Source: Sanderia malayensis (Eukaryota > Cnidaria > Scyphozoa > Semaeostomeae > Pelagiidae). Taken from it: a DNA stretch of 64,000 bases. The stretch's first letter is position 1. The number at the start of each line of letters is the position of its first letter. The stretch covers positions 1 through 64,000 of the forward strand of contig RQOL01000625.1 of assembly GCA_013076295.1 (NCBI GenBank), in the 5' to 3' direction. Both the position numbers and the translations under genes were made by a program. The notes below the pieces were generated by a model that saw only the letters and a program-made list of their open reading frames with translations, made no database searches and was not told where the DNA came from. Shown piece by piece: positions 20,599 through 31,559 of the stretch.

Positions 20599-23154
20599 GG
20601 AAATTGCCAAATGTGTGAAAATTCTCCAAACAGGGTACCAAGCCTTCAAGTCGTTTTTGCGATCCTTTAGAGTTGCACCTGTCCTCGATGCCATTTAACT
20701 CTCTCTCAATCGTTAGAAGGTCTCCTCCATTCAGAATAGCAGTTGGATTTCCAGTAGTGCCACCAGGAACATATTGATAGGGATGCTCCATTATTTCCAC
20801 CATTTCGGTACTGTAATTTTCATTCTTCTTCATAACTCGCAAACAAACCTGAAATGAATTTGAGAAAATATCCAGTAGGTAAAGGTGAAACGCTCACCAG
20901 ATGGCTGTTAAGTCATTTTCCAAATTCTGTCAAAACTTTATCCATGTCCGCATATATGAAGAAAGTCCTAATTTCAACAAGATTTCTATTTTTAAATTCT
21001 ATCTACTAACTACATTGCAATACAATTTTTTATAAAAACCAGTATGGTAAATGGAGGCCAGCACACTCAAATATTATTTTCTTTTAAAATTGTCTACTTT
21101 ATTATATTTTGATAAGTGTATTTCAACAAAATGTAATATGTTTTCTCATACTCATTATTTCTGATTTATGTGTTGTTTCTTTTGTATACTCAGGAGTGAT
21201 GTGGTCTGGAATAAACTTGTCAAGCCAGCTCATTTCCTTTAAATTATGTTTCAGAGTTTGACCTATTAATATTTTAAATTCATCTCTGAGCTTTAAATTA
21301 TCATCCACATTTGGGAGAAATTCTGCAGGACACTATTCTTTATCTTTATGGTAGCCAAACTCAGAAGTTTTGTCCCCAATAACTCTATTGCGCATTGCTA
21401 AAGTGAGAAAAAGATGCTGGTCCTTGGTCACTCTGGTTCTAAATGTTGTCCTACACTTTGTCCTTAAATCAAAATTGTCACCAACCAAACAATATGAAAC
21501 AGAGCATCTATTTGAAAGGAGATGATCGATTTCAGCAACTGGAAGTGGTGCCAATTTCAAAGCATCACTGTGTTCTTCCACTGCTATTTGCAATGACCGG
21601 TGTTTTTCCAAACTGTCATCAATTACATCAACATTTATTGACATTGTGGAAATTTCATCAGTAAGGTCATCGTTAACATCCACATCAATTTCCTTTGTGT
21701 GTGAATTCATCCAACTCACCACTGGTTTGTCAAAATCAGACCCCATCTCTAATTGCTTCTATAGAGCTATCTGGTAAGCAATTGAAAGGGATCTTGCATT
21801 AAATCGATTGAAGGCTGACTTTTTGGCTGCAGCCCTCCTCAGAATCATAGCATTCAAGACTTGATGGGTGTTCATTCTTTCACTTCGAGAATTAAAGATT
21901 AATCCAGCTGCAATCATCAGTCTGGGTGGTCTAGGTGTAATGCTCTCTCTTGTTTTTATTTTATTTCTTTTAACATTTCGGTCACAACACCCAACTGAAT
22001 AGAGAACATTTGTTGGATTAGGTCATTTCTTTCTCATTTTAGTTTTTTGGACAGAAAAGTCAATTTTGTCTTCCAACTCTCCGATATGAATAAGAGAGAA
22101 AGAACTGTCCTCAGATGCACAGATGTGTTTGGCTCCAAGTTCTATTTCTTGGCAAAACCGTTTGCTTAAAGTTTCCTTCACTTCTGGAATATTCCATACC
22201 CATGATGCTATGGCTAGATTGTTACATGTGACTATACTCCTGATTAGTGAAACATATATTTGCTTGACAGCCATCTCACAACACATGTGGGTTGAGTTGA
22301 ACTTAATCTAGAAGGAATAAAAATACCTAAATGTTAGCATGTAAGTAAATAAATAAAGATGAGTGAGTGAGAGACGACATTTGCCAATATATAATATATA
22401 TCTACATCTCCTTATCTACAATATAACAACTAAAGCTTTATCCAGGGCAAAGCACAAAATATTACAAATCAAGCTTCACAAATTTTTTCTCACTTTTTTA
22501 AAAATTTTGAAATTCTTCAGTCAGAGAGAAGTTGATCTGTCACAAATTACTTACTGTCGTTTGTAAATCATGTGGATCAGCACCATCTGCAAAAAGCAAA
22601 ATATTTCTGAGTGCATCTACACCTTTATCAGTGTTCTTACTGTCAAAATTCAATTTTTGCCTCTTCTTGCGTTGACCTTGTCGTGGACTCGCACTTGGCC
22701 TATCCTCCTTGTTTGGGCTGTTCCAAGCTCGTCTTTTTACTGTTCTCCTGACAAATTCAGCACTTTTCAATCTCCCTTCTTTGAACATACCAATCTTTTT
22801 TTCAAAACATGTTTGTGAATTCTTTATGCTATGGTAGCAGTTATTTTCAATTAAAAATGTTTTAAGTTTAAGGCGACAATTAAACGTTGACAGGGAATTT
22901 TTCATTTCAAGCGGTATGTCATTCCAGGAGTTTGCTCCAAAGTAGCGTACTTACCTGATACCATATTCTGTAGTATTCTTCTGATTCAAAAAAATATCAT
23001 TTTTTGACACTTGCCTTGTATGATATGGATGAACAAATTCCAATAGAGTAAAGAAGGAATGGAAACTATGGGGTGCTAACACCGCCAAAATTCAGCTGTG
23101 TTTTTCTTCTGAAAATGCTGCTAGTTTCTAGTAAATATTGTGTTCTTTTTTAAA

Positions 23155-23390
23155 AATATTCAGCGTAGCTGCATAAAAAATATTCAGCATGGCTGCATAA
23201 AAAACATTCAGCCTAGCTGCATAAAAAATATTCAGCATGGCTGAATAAAAGATATTCAGCCTAGCTGCATGAAAAATATTCAGCCTAGCTGCATGAAAAA
23301 TAGTCAGCCTAGCTGCATAAAAGATATTCAGCGTGGCTGAATAAAAATATTGAGCAAGGTTACAAAAAAATATTCAGCCTGGCTCAAAGT
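23155..23390. repeat. 24-bp tandem array in the left TIR of D
   Basis: About nine units of the form TATTCAGCnTnGCTGCATAAAA, with unit-to-unit changes in the middle (cgtag, catgg, cctag). The mirror array lies at about 26030-26260. Subterminal arrays of this type often carry transposase binding sites; that role is inferred. Confidence 0.88.
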
Positions 23391-23474
23391 TCTTCAGCAG
23401 TTTGGGAACCAATTTTCAATTCAATTCATAGTGATACATTTGATAAATTCATCTGATAAATTTTGATACCAAAA

Positions 23475-23981
23475 ATGGCTGACAATGCATCAAGAGCAAA
23501 TCAACTTGACAGCTTCAGGCAAGAGTTGACGAGCAGCATCGAGAGAATAAGCCTGGAATTGGCATCCAGTCCTTCTCAAGAAAATATACGAGACCTTATC
23601 ATCGAAATAGATTGCGTAATTCAAGAAGCGACCGACTTAGACTTGGTTAGTAATGTGTCTGACGTAGTATTCCAAGAACTCCTCGGAGCAAGGCAGATTG
23701 CTGAAAATGCATGCAGCTCATCTTTGAGGGTGGAACAAAGGCGAAATGGTAACAGGGGAAGACCTTCTTATGTGATAACAAAAGAACAGTTGGAATGCCT
23801 CGTAGATCTGGGGTTTAATGCTACCCAAATCAAGGATTTGCTGCATGTCTCCAAAAGGACCAGCCAGCGCCGTCTTGCTGAATATGAAATAACAGCATTG
23901 CCATATAGTAATATTACTGTTGACGAGCTTGATGGAATAGTCATGGAGATCAATCATCTCCTCTTTATCTTGGAACTGTGA
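23475..23981 (+). pseudogene. N-terminal HTH part of the D integrase-type transposase, truncated
   Basis: From the ATG at 23475 the frame codes MADNASRANQLDSFRQEL, a helical region, then GRPSYVITKEQLECLVDLGF and QIKDLLHVSKRTSQRRLAEY, a helix-turn-helix like that of element E (GISQRTLRRRRQEHG). The family motif NITVDELDGIVMEIN is followed at about 23950 by sequence that is the reverse strand of the HECT gene, and a stop at 23979-23981. The intron and the whole catalytic integrase domain are therefore missing. Confidence 0.8.
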
Positions 23982-24822
23982 TCTGTAAATCTTGGCATAG
24001 CCATAGTTGGCTATGGTTTCTTGATGTTCAGCAGTGACATTATCAAATTCTTCTTTGTTGCAATAGATCATCTGCCTCAGAATACTCTGGAGTTTCTTGT
24101 CTGTACAAGAGTCAACGAGGGTCACATTGTTCACCTTGTTACCAACCAGCAGATTAAAAATTTCAGGTTTAATGCATCTTGGGCCAGGTCCTCCCTGTAG
24201 AATGCTCCACGCAATAAGCTTGCCAGCTATTTCATATTGTTTGGTGTGAAATAATTCCAAGTTGTGAGAAAGCCATACACCATCAAAAACTGATGACTTT
24301 CCAATGCCTGACATTAAGAGCCTCAGATATTCTCGTTTAGGCCCTCCAGTGTCAACAGCCTCTTCCCCAGAAAAAGTAACAGCAAGCGGTTTGAAGAAAG
24401 TAAAGTTTTCTCTGCTAATTGCTCTGGTGGAGTTGTGTATGAATTTCCTGCTTATAATTATGTGCTGTTTGTCTTCATCATCTTCAAAATTTAAATTAGC
24501 AGAGATAAAAGACTCGATTGACGCATGCATTGTATCGAGTGCTATATTTTGGGTAGCTTTTGACTCAGCAATGCTAGCTTCAAGGGTCACCAAAAAACTT
24601 GGATCGTCATCTTCGTCATCATCAATTATTGAAATGTATGTTTTGTAGTTCTTTCCTTGTTGAGGAGATGGAGGTTTTATGCAAGATGTTGAGGCAGCAG
24701 CAGCTTCTCCTTCGTTGGCGTTAAATTTAGGTTCCCATGTATATGCTGGTGGAAAATCCAAATTATCCACATCAGAAGGTTTGCTTGCTGCAAGAAATTA
24801 TTGATAGTTGTAAATATATAGA

Positions 24823-24962
24823 ATTGAGTGATGCTCAATAAAAACACATAATTCGCTGCAACTCTGAGTTTCGTGCTTATGCACTCATCAGGCAGATACC
24901 GTTCTACACATATGTGTATTGAGCACTGTCGAACGGTGTTTTTCAAAATTATTTTTATTATT
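24823..24962 (-). mobile_element. Solo Penelope-end fragment with hammerhead, in the HECT intron
   Basis: On the minus strand this 140-bp piece runs from AAAACACCGTTCGACAG through a hammerhead to AACTCAATTC-type sequence shared with 6825-6860 and 11295-11325. Between them is an imperfect hairpin (ACCGTTC…GAACGGT around TACACATATGTGTA). No protein is coded. It could be a solo Penelope terminal repeat or a small non-autonomous ribozyme element. Confidence 0.75.
24856..24895 (-). ncRNA. Hammerhead ribozyme, copy 3
   Basis: Same core as copies 1 and 2 (CTGC, CTGATGA, GTGC-ATAA-GCAC, GAAA, stem III ACT-CAG-AGT, GCAG), but the cleavage-site base 17 is U instead of C (plus-strand a24860). U is allowed by the NUH rule but usually slower than C. 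All three stems still pair. Confidence 0.85.
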
Positions 24963-27787
24963 ATTGTTAGTTGTAAATATATTATTTATGTACAAATTAT
25001 TTAGGAAAATAGAATTTAGTGGTGTGGGCCCTGTGTTTAAATGTCGCATGTGAAATTAAAGATAATTTATATAAGCAATAAAATGTTGATCCAAGTTTGA
25101 TATTGAAAAATCCTGTATTTTTATATGTTTATTATATTTTTATATGTATTTTTTATAATTGTTTGTAAAAAAAACTGTCAAACCTGTGTCTGGTCGTGTG
25201 TGATTTTTCCCGCAAATCGCTTTGTGCTCCCTCAGTTGTTGTATTTCAATAATCTCATCACAGTCAATGCACAGTTCTCGAGATGGTTTAAAGTTTAGAG
25301 TAGGCCTATTGGTTTGCACAGACATCATCAGATCCTGCTGAATTGGTCTGACATAAATTTTTCCTTGACCAATAAATGCGACCAGATATTTCATAGTAAG
25401 TCCAGATGGACCTGGTGGTATAATCTTTAGCTCTCTTGTTCTTGACTCAGCAAACATCAGTTCAAAACCACCTGCATCTGCAAGTTTTGAAAATGATGAC
25501 AACAACAAATCTCTTATCTCTTCTTCTTCGCAAGATTCCGGGACGGCAACCTTTGCTTCCCCTAAGCCAGCAGCGAGTAACCCCCTGTGTTCTTCGGCAT
25601 CTGGGGTAGTGCTCTGCTCTTTATCAGCCAGGCAAACAAAACGGCGAGCGACAACTCTGCCCTTCTTAGAAGAAGATTTACGTTTTCTTGGATTTGAAGA
25701 CGATGGAACTCTTGCTGAGCTTGAATGATGTGGAAACAGTGATCGCATTTCGGAAAGAACTGTCGGAGATCGAGGTGTAGCACCAGATGCAGAAGCACGT
25801 TGGTGCCCATCAGCAGCCTGAACAAGTAGACGTGGAGTGGTAGTCGTTGAGGCAGATAATTGATGATGAATAGCTGCATTAGGCTGACTTTCACTGCCCA
25901 AACGCTGTGCTGCTCTTGCCAGACGACGTGCAGCTTCAGCAAGCTCATCCGCCATCTTGATTTGAAAGTGGCGTGTGGACGGAGTGCGATGACCACGTGG
26001 GGTCTCTTTGCCTAAAACTCGTTACCAGACTGCTGAATATTTTTTATGCACCTAGGCTGAATATTTTTTATGCAGCTATGCTGAATGTTTTTTATGCAGC
26101 CATGCTGAATGTTTTTTATGCAGCCATGCTGAATATTTTTCACACAGCTAGGCTGAATATCTTTTATTCAGCCATGCTGAATATTTTTTATGCAGCTATG
26201 CTGAATGTTTTTTATGCAGCCATGCTGAATATTTTTCATGCAGCTAGGCTGAATATTTTTAAAAAAGGACACAATATTTACTAGAAACTAGCAGCATTTT
26301 CAGAAGAAAAACACAGCTGAATTTTGGCGGTGTTGGCACCCCATAGGAAACAGGATGGAGAATTTTTATTAACACAGTCATAGACAAAACATAGCAACTT
26401 CAGTTTGAAGAGATCATGTAACTTTAAAATCTTCAAGTCAGAAAAAATTGGAGTAGTGGAGAACTAACGTTTTGAAAAGAAATTGCCCGCACAGCTCTTT
26501 TTTGCAGCAGGAAGACAGGATTGATATAACTCTCAAAAGTAAGACCCCAAACTAAAATACCAAACTGCAGAAAAGGTGAAAATAAAGAGTTATACAGACA
26601 AATCAAAACATTGATGGGTAGAAAGTGTCTAATTTTGAAAAACATTCCATAAGTTCTAGCCAATTTCTTTGAAAGCTCTGTCAAGTGATATTTCCATGAG
26701 AGATTCTCATCCAAAAGAACACTGAGAAATTTTACATAACAAGTTTTCCTGATGGGAATATTCCCAATTTAAATATTAGCTTCAACAGGGCAAGAGAGCT
26801 GGGGCGATTTGAAAATAATAAAATTTGTTTTATCTATATTCAGTGCAAGTTTATTTACATCAAGCCACATTTTCACTTTTTTCAATTCCCTGTTTACTAA
26901 TCTTTCAAGTTGATTGAGGTTATTAGCTTCATAATATATATTAGTATCATCTGTGAATAGATAAAAGGCTAATTGTGAGCTTAAGCAAGGAAGGTCATGA
27001 ATATAAATTAGAAAAAGGAGAGGACCAAGCACAGAACCTTGGGGTACTCCACATGTCACATTTAACAAACCAGAGCTGCATCCATTTACTGATACATATT
27101 GTTTCCTATCAGAAAGATATGATTTAAACCAATCAAGGGTAGTTCCTCTTACTCCAGAGTGATCACGCTTCCTCAAAAGAATTTCATGGTTAACCATATC
27201 GAATGCCTTTTTCAAATCAAGGAATAATCCACAACCTAGTTTCCTTTCACTGTGTCTAATTATTCTTTTACTTTGTTAAATTTTCCGTTCACTGCGTCTA
27301 ATTATTCTTTTACTTTGTCTAAATAACTGTATTCGTTTTCATGTAGGAATTTTAGTATGTGTAAAATACTTTGTAAAGTCAAAAATAAATTCATATGATC
27401 AAAAACGCTGCACGGCTTAAAACACTTTATATGATTCAGAAAATTTTGCTAGGTTTGAATATCTTTGTATTGTCTGGAATAATGCACAACTTAAATATTT
27501 TACAGTGTCTGAAATTTTTTCTAATGTCAAAAATATTTCATGACGTCTGAAAAATGTTTCATGTCTAAATTCAGCAGTTATTTCTTTGCGCATGCGCATA
27601 GACAGTTAAGAGCGCACGTGCTGCATAAATTTCAATTCAACTCAAAAATGGCGGAAAGTGGTGGACCTCCAACAAGGAACATCAGTATGAGTAATAATGT
27701 GCAAGCAATTGTTATATCTTGTGCATGCTCAGAATGATTACAAGATAGACAAGATAGCAAAAAATAAAAACCATTAGACGATTCACG

Positions 27788-29875
27788 ATGGCAGAAAGTT
27801 TGCAAGAAATGATGACTTTTCTCAACGATGTACCATCTGAAATTGAACAAGCCCAAAGAGCGATGTTCTCCAGCAACAGCCATGTTCTTGAACACTGGCA
27901 CATGCGACTTGAAAATAGCAATAACTTTATTTTAGTTCTGATTGATGAAATGCAACGACGGCTCGAGTCAAACCATGAAGAATTGAATTTAAGAAGTTTA
28001 AGGGCCATACAGAGAGAAGTGTGTGATGTTTACCGAGGAATTGATATGCTACTTTTTTGAGGGACATGGTGCAGTGGAAGGCATGCGGACGCCAGCAGTA
28101 ACAATTGAAGGCAATGGAAACACCAACAACACAAACTTTCACCGTGATAATTCTGCTACACAACAGGGGCGCCCGCGAAAAGAGGCAACTCGGGAGCAAA
28201 TTGAAACCATGTTTGGTATATATCGCAGCTGGAAGGTAGTTGCTCACCTGTTGGGTATATCGCAGAGAACCCTTCGCCGCAGACGTCAAGAGCACGGAAT
28301 GGTTCTGTCGGAAAGAAGGGGTCCACGATTAACATACACACAAACAAGTAATGAAGATTTATGCAACACTGTACGATCTATACTTTTTCTGCTTCCGGAT
28401 GTAGGTGAAACCCTCGTTATTGGGGCCTTTCGAGCTCGTGGCATATATGTTCAGCGACGCCGAGTTCGCTATGCAATCATGGAAGTTGACCCTATCAACC
28501 GTGCCCTGAGACGGACTGTGTCGATTGTGCGGAGAGTTTACAGTGTGCCTAGTCCTAACTGCCTTTGGTGAGTATAAAACCAGGGGGGTAATTGAATGTG
28601 ACAATGTGACAATCAGACATGCATCTGGACTTTAACAAAATGAGCCATTTTGATGACACAATGGCATCTGCATATCAAGAAATTAGAAATTTAATTTTTT
28701 GTTGAGTTTATTGTTTTGCAAGCAAAATGCAAGATACTTAAGGCTTTTAAGTTGGTTAACTAAGCCTAACCTTTATGGAAGCGATTTGAAAAATAATTAA
28801 AAAAATACCGACCCTTTTATCTGAATAAAGCCAAATATCAGACCCAAATGCCAGGTGATATGGAAAAACCAATCCAATATATTATATACATGATATATTG
28901 AAGTACCCCCTCCCCGGGTATAAAATGACCCAAATTTTATAAATTTGATCCAAACTAAACATATCAAATTGATCTGACAGCAGAAAAGTGCCCAGAAAGG
29001 ACATTTTGTACCAAAATAGCTTTTGCTAAATACAGATTGAATCATAGAATACTCTTACATTTCTGTGAAAGCTACTTTTAACACAATCATTTTTATAAAT
29101 TTTTAGGCACGTTGACGTGCACCATAAATTGATTCGTTGGAATTTTGTGATCCATAGAGGAATTGATGGGTACAGTCAGAAAATTGTATACCTTGGTTGC
29201 AACGTTAATAACAGAGCAACAACGGTGCTTCGCCTTTTCCAACAGGCTGTTGAGGATTTTGGTCTTCCTTCAAGAGTGCGAGCCGACATGGGCGTTGAGA
29301 AGGTCGATATCGCAAGATTTATGCTGCACAATCGTGGTTTAAATCGTGGAAATTTCATTACAGGATCTTCCGTGCATAACCAGCGCATTGAAAGGCTCTG
29401 GTTGGATGTTAAACGAGCAGTGGTCCTGCGTTTTCAGACAATCTTCTATTACATGGAGCAAATAAACATACTGGAGCCACTGAATCCTACACACCTGTAC
29501 TGTCTTCATGCCAGATTTTTGCCACGTTTCAACGAAGTCTTACAAGAGCTGTTACACGATTGGAACAATCATCCAATGAGTTCAGCAAGCAACATGTCAC
29601 CAGACCAACTTTGGCATCTGGGTTTAGCAAATTACCGCAATCAAGATGTAGAAAATTTCAACCTCCTCACAAACTACGATTGGGATTCTTTTGGAATTGA
29701 CCCCGATGGTCCAGTTCCTGACGAGGACGACGATCGGGAAGGTGTTACTGTTCCAGACATAATGTTGCCTTCAACAGATCATGAAATTCAGGAAATAAAT
29801 GCCCTATGTAACCATGCATTAAGTGACGATGAACTCAATGATAGTTACACAAGAGCTGTGAGTATCATACAATAG
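27788..29875 (+). pseudogene. HTH plus integrase-like DDE transposase of element E
   Basis: Exon 1 starts at the ATG at 27788 (MAESLQEMMTFLNDVP); a homopolymer shift in the T run near 28052 moves reading to the frame of 28023-28567, which has GRPRKEATREQIETMFGIY and the HTH LLGISQRTLRRRRQEHG. The donor GTGAGT at 28568 and acceptor TTTTTAG at 29106 join to give [13 protein letters not shown] (first Asp). [12 protein letters not shown] supplies the second Asp and [14 protein letters not shown] the Glu, so the DDE triad of this retroviral-integrase-like family is complete. The tail is acidic. Apart from the single indel the gene is open, so it is either recently broken or a sequencing error; I list it as a pseudogene on the sequence given. 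Confidence 0.8.
28568..29106 (+). other. Intron of the element E transposase
   Basis: 539 bp with GTGAGT and TTTTTAG borders that split a Trp codon exactly (TG|G). AT-rich, no inserted element recognised. Confidence 0.75.
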
Positions 29876-30446
29876 CTGGTGGGATAGAAAACACCAAAGT
29901 ACAACACAAGTTTATATTTTATTTGCAAACATTCAAAGGTACAAGTCCACGCTGGTAAAGCAATCTCTAAGTATACAAAACATCTGTTTTCAGTCGATGT
30001 TTTTTTAGCAATGTATAAGGCTGAATTTTCTGAGCGGGCTGAATTTTACACAATAAAATAAGCTCAATCGTAATTATCTATTTCTCTATTTTACTTCAAA
30101 GTGACCCTTTTTCAGCAAACAACAATTTTTGACCCTCTCAGAAAAGTCCATAAATTGGAAATCAGGCTTAGAATCATATCATGACCTCGTGAATTAATCT
30201 AGCCTAAGTTAACATAACAGGGAATAAAACAGTAACAAAATGATTGTAACATAACAAAACATCGATTGGGGAAGGTAATCAAAAAAAGAGATGGGTAATC
30301 ATGAAAAAAGACAATCAGCAAATCAAATTTAGTGGAAAATAATCTCAGACTCTTTTGGTGAAATCTGATTTGAAAATTTGTTAAATAGGAAACACCCATC
30401 CTTTTCCTTAATTAAAAATGTAAAAATTGGTTATTGTCATGGAAAG
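29876..30446. other. 3' intergenic region between the two convergent E genes
   Basis: AT-rich sequence with no supported coding. Small minus-strand frames in it have no recognisable content. Confidence 0.5.
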
Positions 30447-30790
30447 TTAATACTTCTGAAGAAACTGGGGCATTATTGCTTGCAATTCTGTCCAATAATT
30501 CCCATAACCCTCATAACCTAGTTCAAGAGCTATAATCATGTGCTTATTGAAGTCATGTTTCGTTTTGTTCCCAAGAGGAATCATAAATGTGGAAGTACAA
30601 GCCGCAGCTTCGGGTAATACTCTCTCTTCACTTGTAAACCCCAACAAAATGATTGGTGTATTCAAAGAATGTATGGCTGATTGCCCTGTTGAGAACTGCA
30701 AAAACATTTGGAGATGTTTCTCTGTCGCATCTATTTGAGTGGAAATCTCGATTTTGCTACACACAAAATACTCATAAAGCTGACTGTAGT
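30447..30790 (-). pseudogene. HECT C-lobe fragment of element E
   Basis: The C-terminal part of a HECT-type protein, with FLQFSTGQSAIHSL, LLGFTSEERVLPEAAACTST (the cysteine in the place of the HECT catalytic Cys) and a C-terminal ALELGYEGYGN. It complements the fragment in D, which has the N-lobe but lacks the C-lobe. At its 5' end it merges with LINE ORF2 (KLSKRYVRFRNQ) without TIR or start codon, so it is a truncated gene. Confidence 0.72.
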
Positions 30791-31116
30791 TCTGATTTCT
30801 AAATCTAACATATCTCTTAGAAAGTTTCTCAGCAGGGGCATGATTTTTAACTAACTCATCAAGGCTGGATAAAAATTTATTGAATTGAGTATGTATATTA
30901 GAACTACTGTCATTTAGGTAGCTCAGATCAAGATTTTCAAAATCATTTAAGAGATTTTCCTCATTAAGTTTGGAGAAGTCATGTTGAAAATATGATAAAT
31001 TCTTATAGGATATACCTGCTTCCTTGACAATCAAAAATTGGGGGATATGATCTGTTATTTGAGTTAAAATGTTACCACTTAAGGTCTCACTATCAGTGAT
31101 ATTTGAAAAGATAGTA

Positions 31117-31559
31117 CAGTACTTCCTCGATTATCCGAACAAGTTGAACTCAATTTTTTGCTCGGCCGTTCGGATACGCCAAAAATTCGGATAATCGAAG
31201 ACAAAAATTTTACCTTCTAATCTTGCTATGAAGTTTATTGTTATCACCCAGAATAGTCACGGGGTGCTCAAACGGAAGATGGGACGATCACAATTAATCA
31301 AAACTCATGCATTTTGAAATTTCTGTTCGATTTCTTTTCAGCGGTTTCGGTAATTGTAGGCACGAATATGAAAACTGATATGTTCATTTGGTATTTCCAT
31401 TTGATTTGACTTTCATAAAGGGCGAATATTTAAAAAGACAACGGATATTTTATGTGGTGATTGAGAATTGGCTTGCAAAAAACTGATTTTGTAAAAACTT
31501 TTGGCGTTCGGATAATCGAGGTTCGGATAGTCGAGGTTCGGATAACCGAGGATGTACTG
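31117..31559. mobile_element. pogo/Tigger-like MITE with TA duplication
   Basis: Inverted ends CAGTACTTCCTCGATTATCC and its diverged mirror (CAGTACATCCTCGGTTATCC on the minus strand) are flanked by TA. Inner repeats of 'ttcggataatcgagg' type occur near the right end. It contains no transposase. It interrupts LINE ORF2 between NLSTLIDT and the following FSNITDSETL, which join in frame when it is removed. Confidence 0.85.

Larger units (their letters stand above)
6334..22830 (-). pseudogene. DUF6589-type transposase-like gene of element A, degenerate and interrupted
   Basis: The pieces, read from right to left, form one protein of the DUF6589 type, the partner of helicase A. The N-terminal part lies at about 22830-22540, 22310-22023 and 22000-21333. 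It contains GDNFDLRTK and, near 21757, an in-frame TAG. Next come 21308-21160 (HITPEYTKETTHKSEIM), 20850-20608 (NENYSTEMVEIM, GGDLLTIERE, RLEGLVP), then 13541-12969 with a C2H2 finger (CQHCNKAYKRVKSLHSH IQNKH) and an in-frame TGA at 13086, 11525-11345 (CLAHELVWN, DRTVEH) and 6700-6334 with the C-terminus ending at TAA. Between the pieces sit element B, element C copy 2 and the Penelope/LINE block. Frameshifts and stops occur in several pieces, so it is dead. Convergence with helicase A mirrors element B. Confidence 0.75.
23718..25955 (-). pseudogene. HECT E3-ligase-like gene of element D, C-lobe missing
   Basis: Exon 1 is 25955-25184 and exon 2 runs from 24787 down. The join in phase 1 reads RPDT-ASKPSDVDNLDFPP. 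Exon 1 starts MADELAEAARRLARAAQRLG, then has a basic stretch (NPRKRKSSSKKGR), GGFELMFAESR, GQGKIYVRPIQQDL and a CIDCDE…HKAIC zinc-like pair. Exon 2 carries the HECT N-lobe: VDTGGPKREYLRLLM (the HECT GGPxRE region) and a long helical part. After about 23950 the frame runs into the antisense of the HTH gene and ends at 23718. The catalytic cysteine C-lobe is absent; element E preserves that piece. The 400-bp intron contains the ribozyme fragment at 24.86 kb. Confidence 0.78.
23067..26345. mobile_element. Element D: HTH/HECT transposon, internally deleted (IS3EU-like)
   Basis: The ends TATGGGGTGC…GCACCCCATA are inverted repeats of about 320 bp (23067 to about 23390 and about 26030-26345), and the flanks are the 6-bp duplication GGAAAC (23061-23066, 26346-26351). 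Removal restores the LINE frame. The 6-bp duplication, TA-starting ends and integrase-like partner gene fit the IS3EU superfamily as I know it; element E supplies the full integrase. D keeps only the HTH part of that gene and a HECT gene lacking its C-lobe, joined tail to tail near 23950, so it cannot move by itself. Confidence 0.82.
27234..30800. mobile_element. Element E: HTH-integrase plus HECT transposon, right side deleted
   Basis: E lies in the LINE between 27233 and about 30810. It keeps the integrase-type gene (27788-29875, +) and the C-lobe of the convergent HECT gene (about 30790-30447, -), the same arrangement as element D. The left non-coding end has two copies of a roughly 46-bp unit (TTCACTGTGTCTAATTATTC and a near copy at 27291). 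The HECT N-lobe, the right TIR and part of the LINE RT are missing, so a deletion removed the right border. No target duplication can be shown. Confidence 0.65.

Noticed and set aside
23155..26260. The 24-bp arrays as a CRISPR-like array
   Set aside because: Units are contiguous with no spacers, lie inside TIRs, and the genome is eukaryotic.
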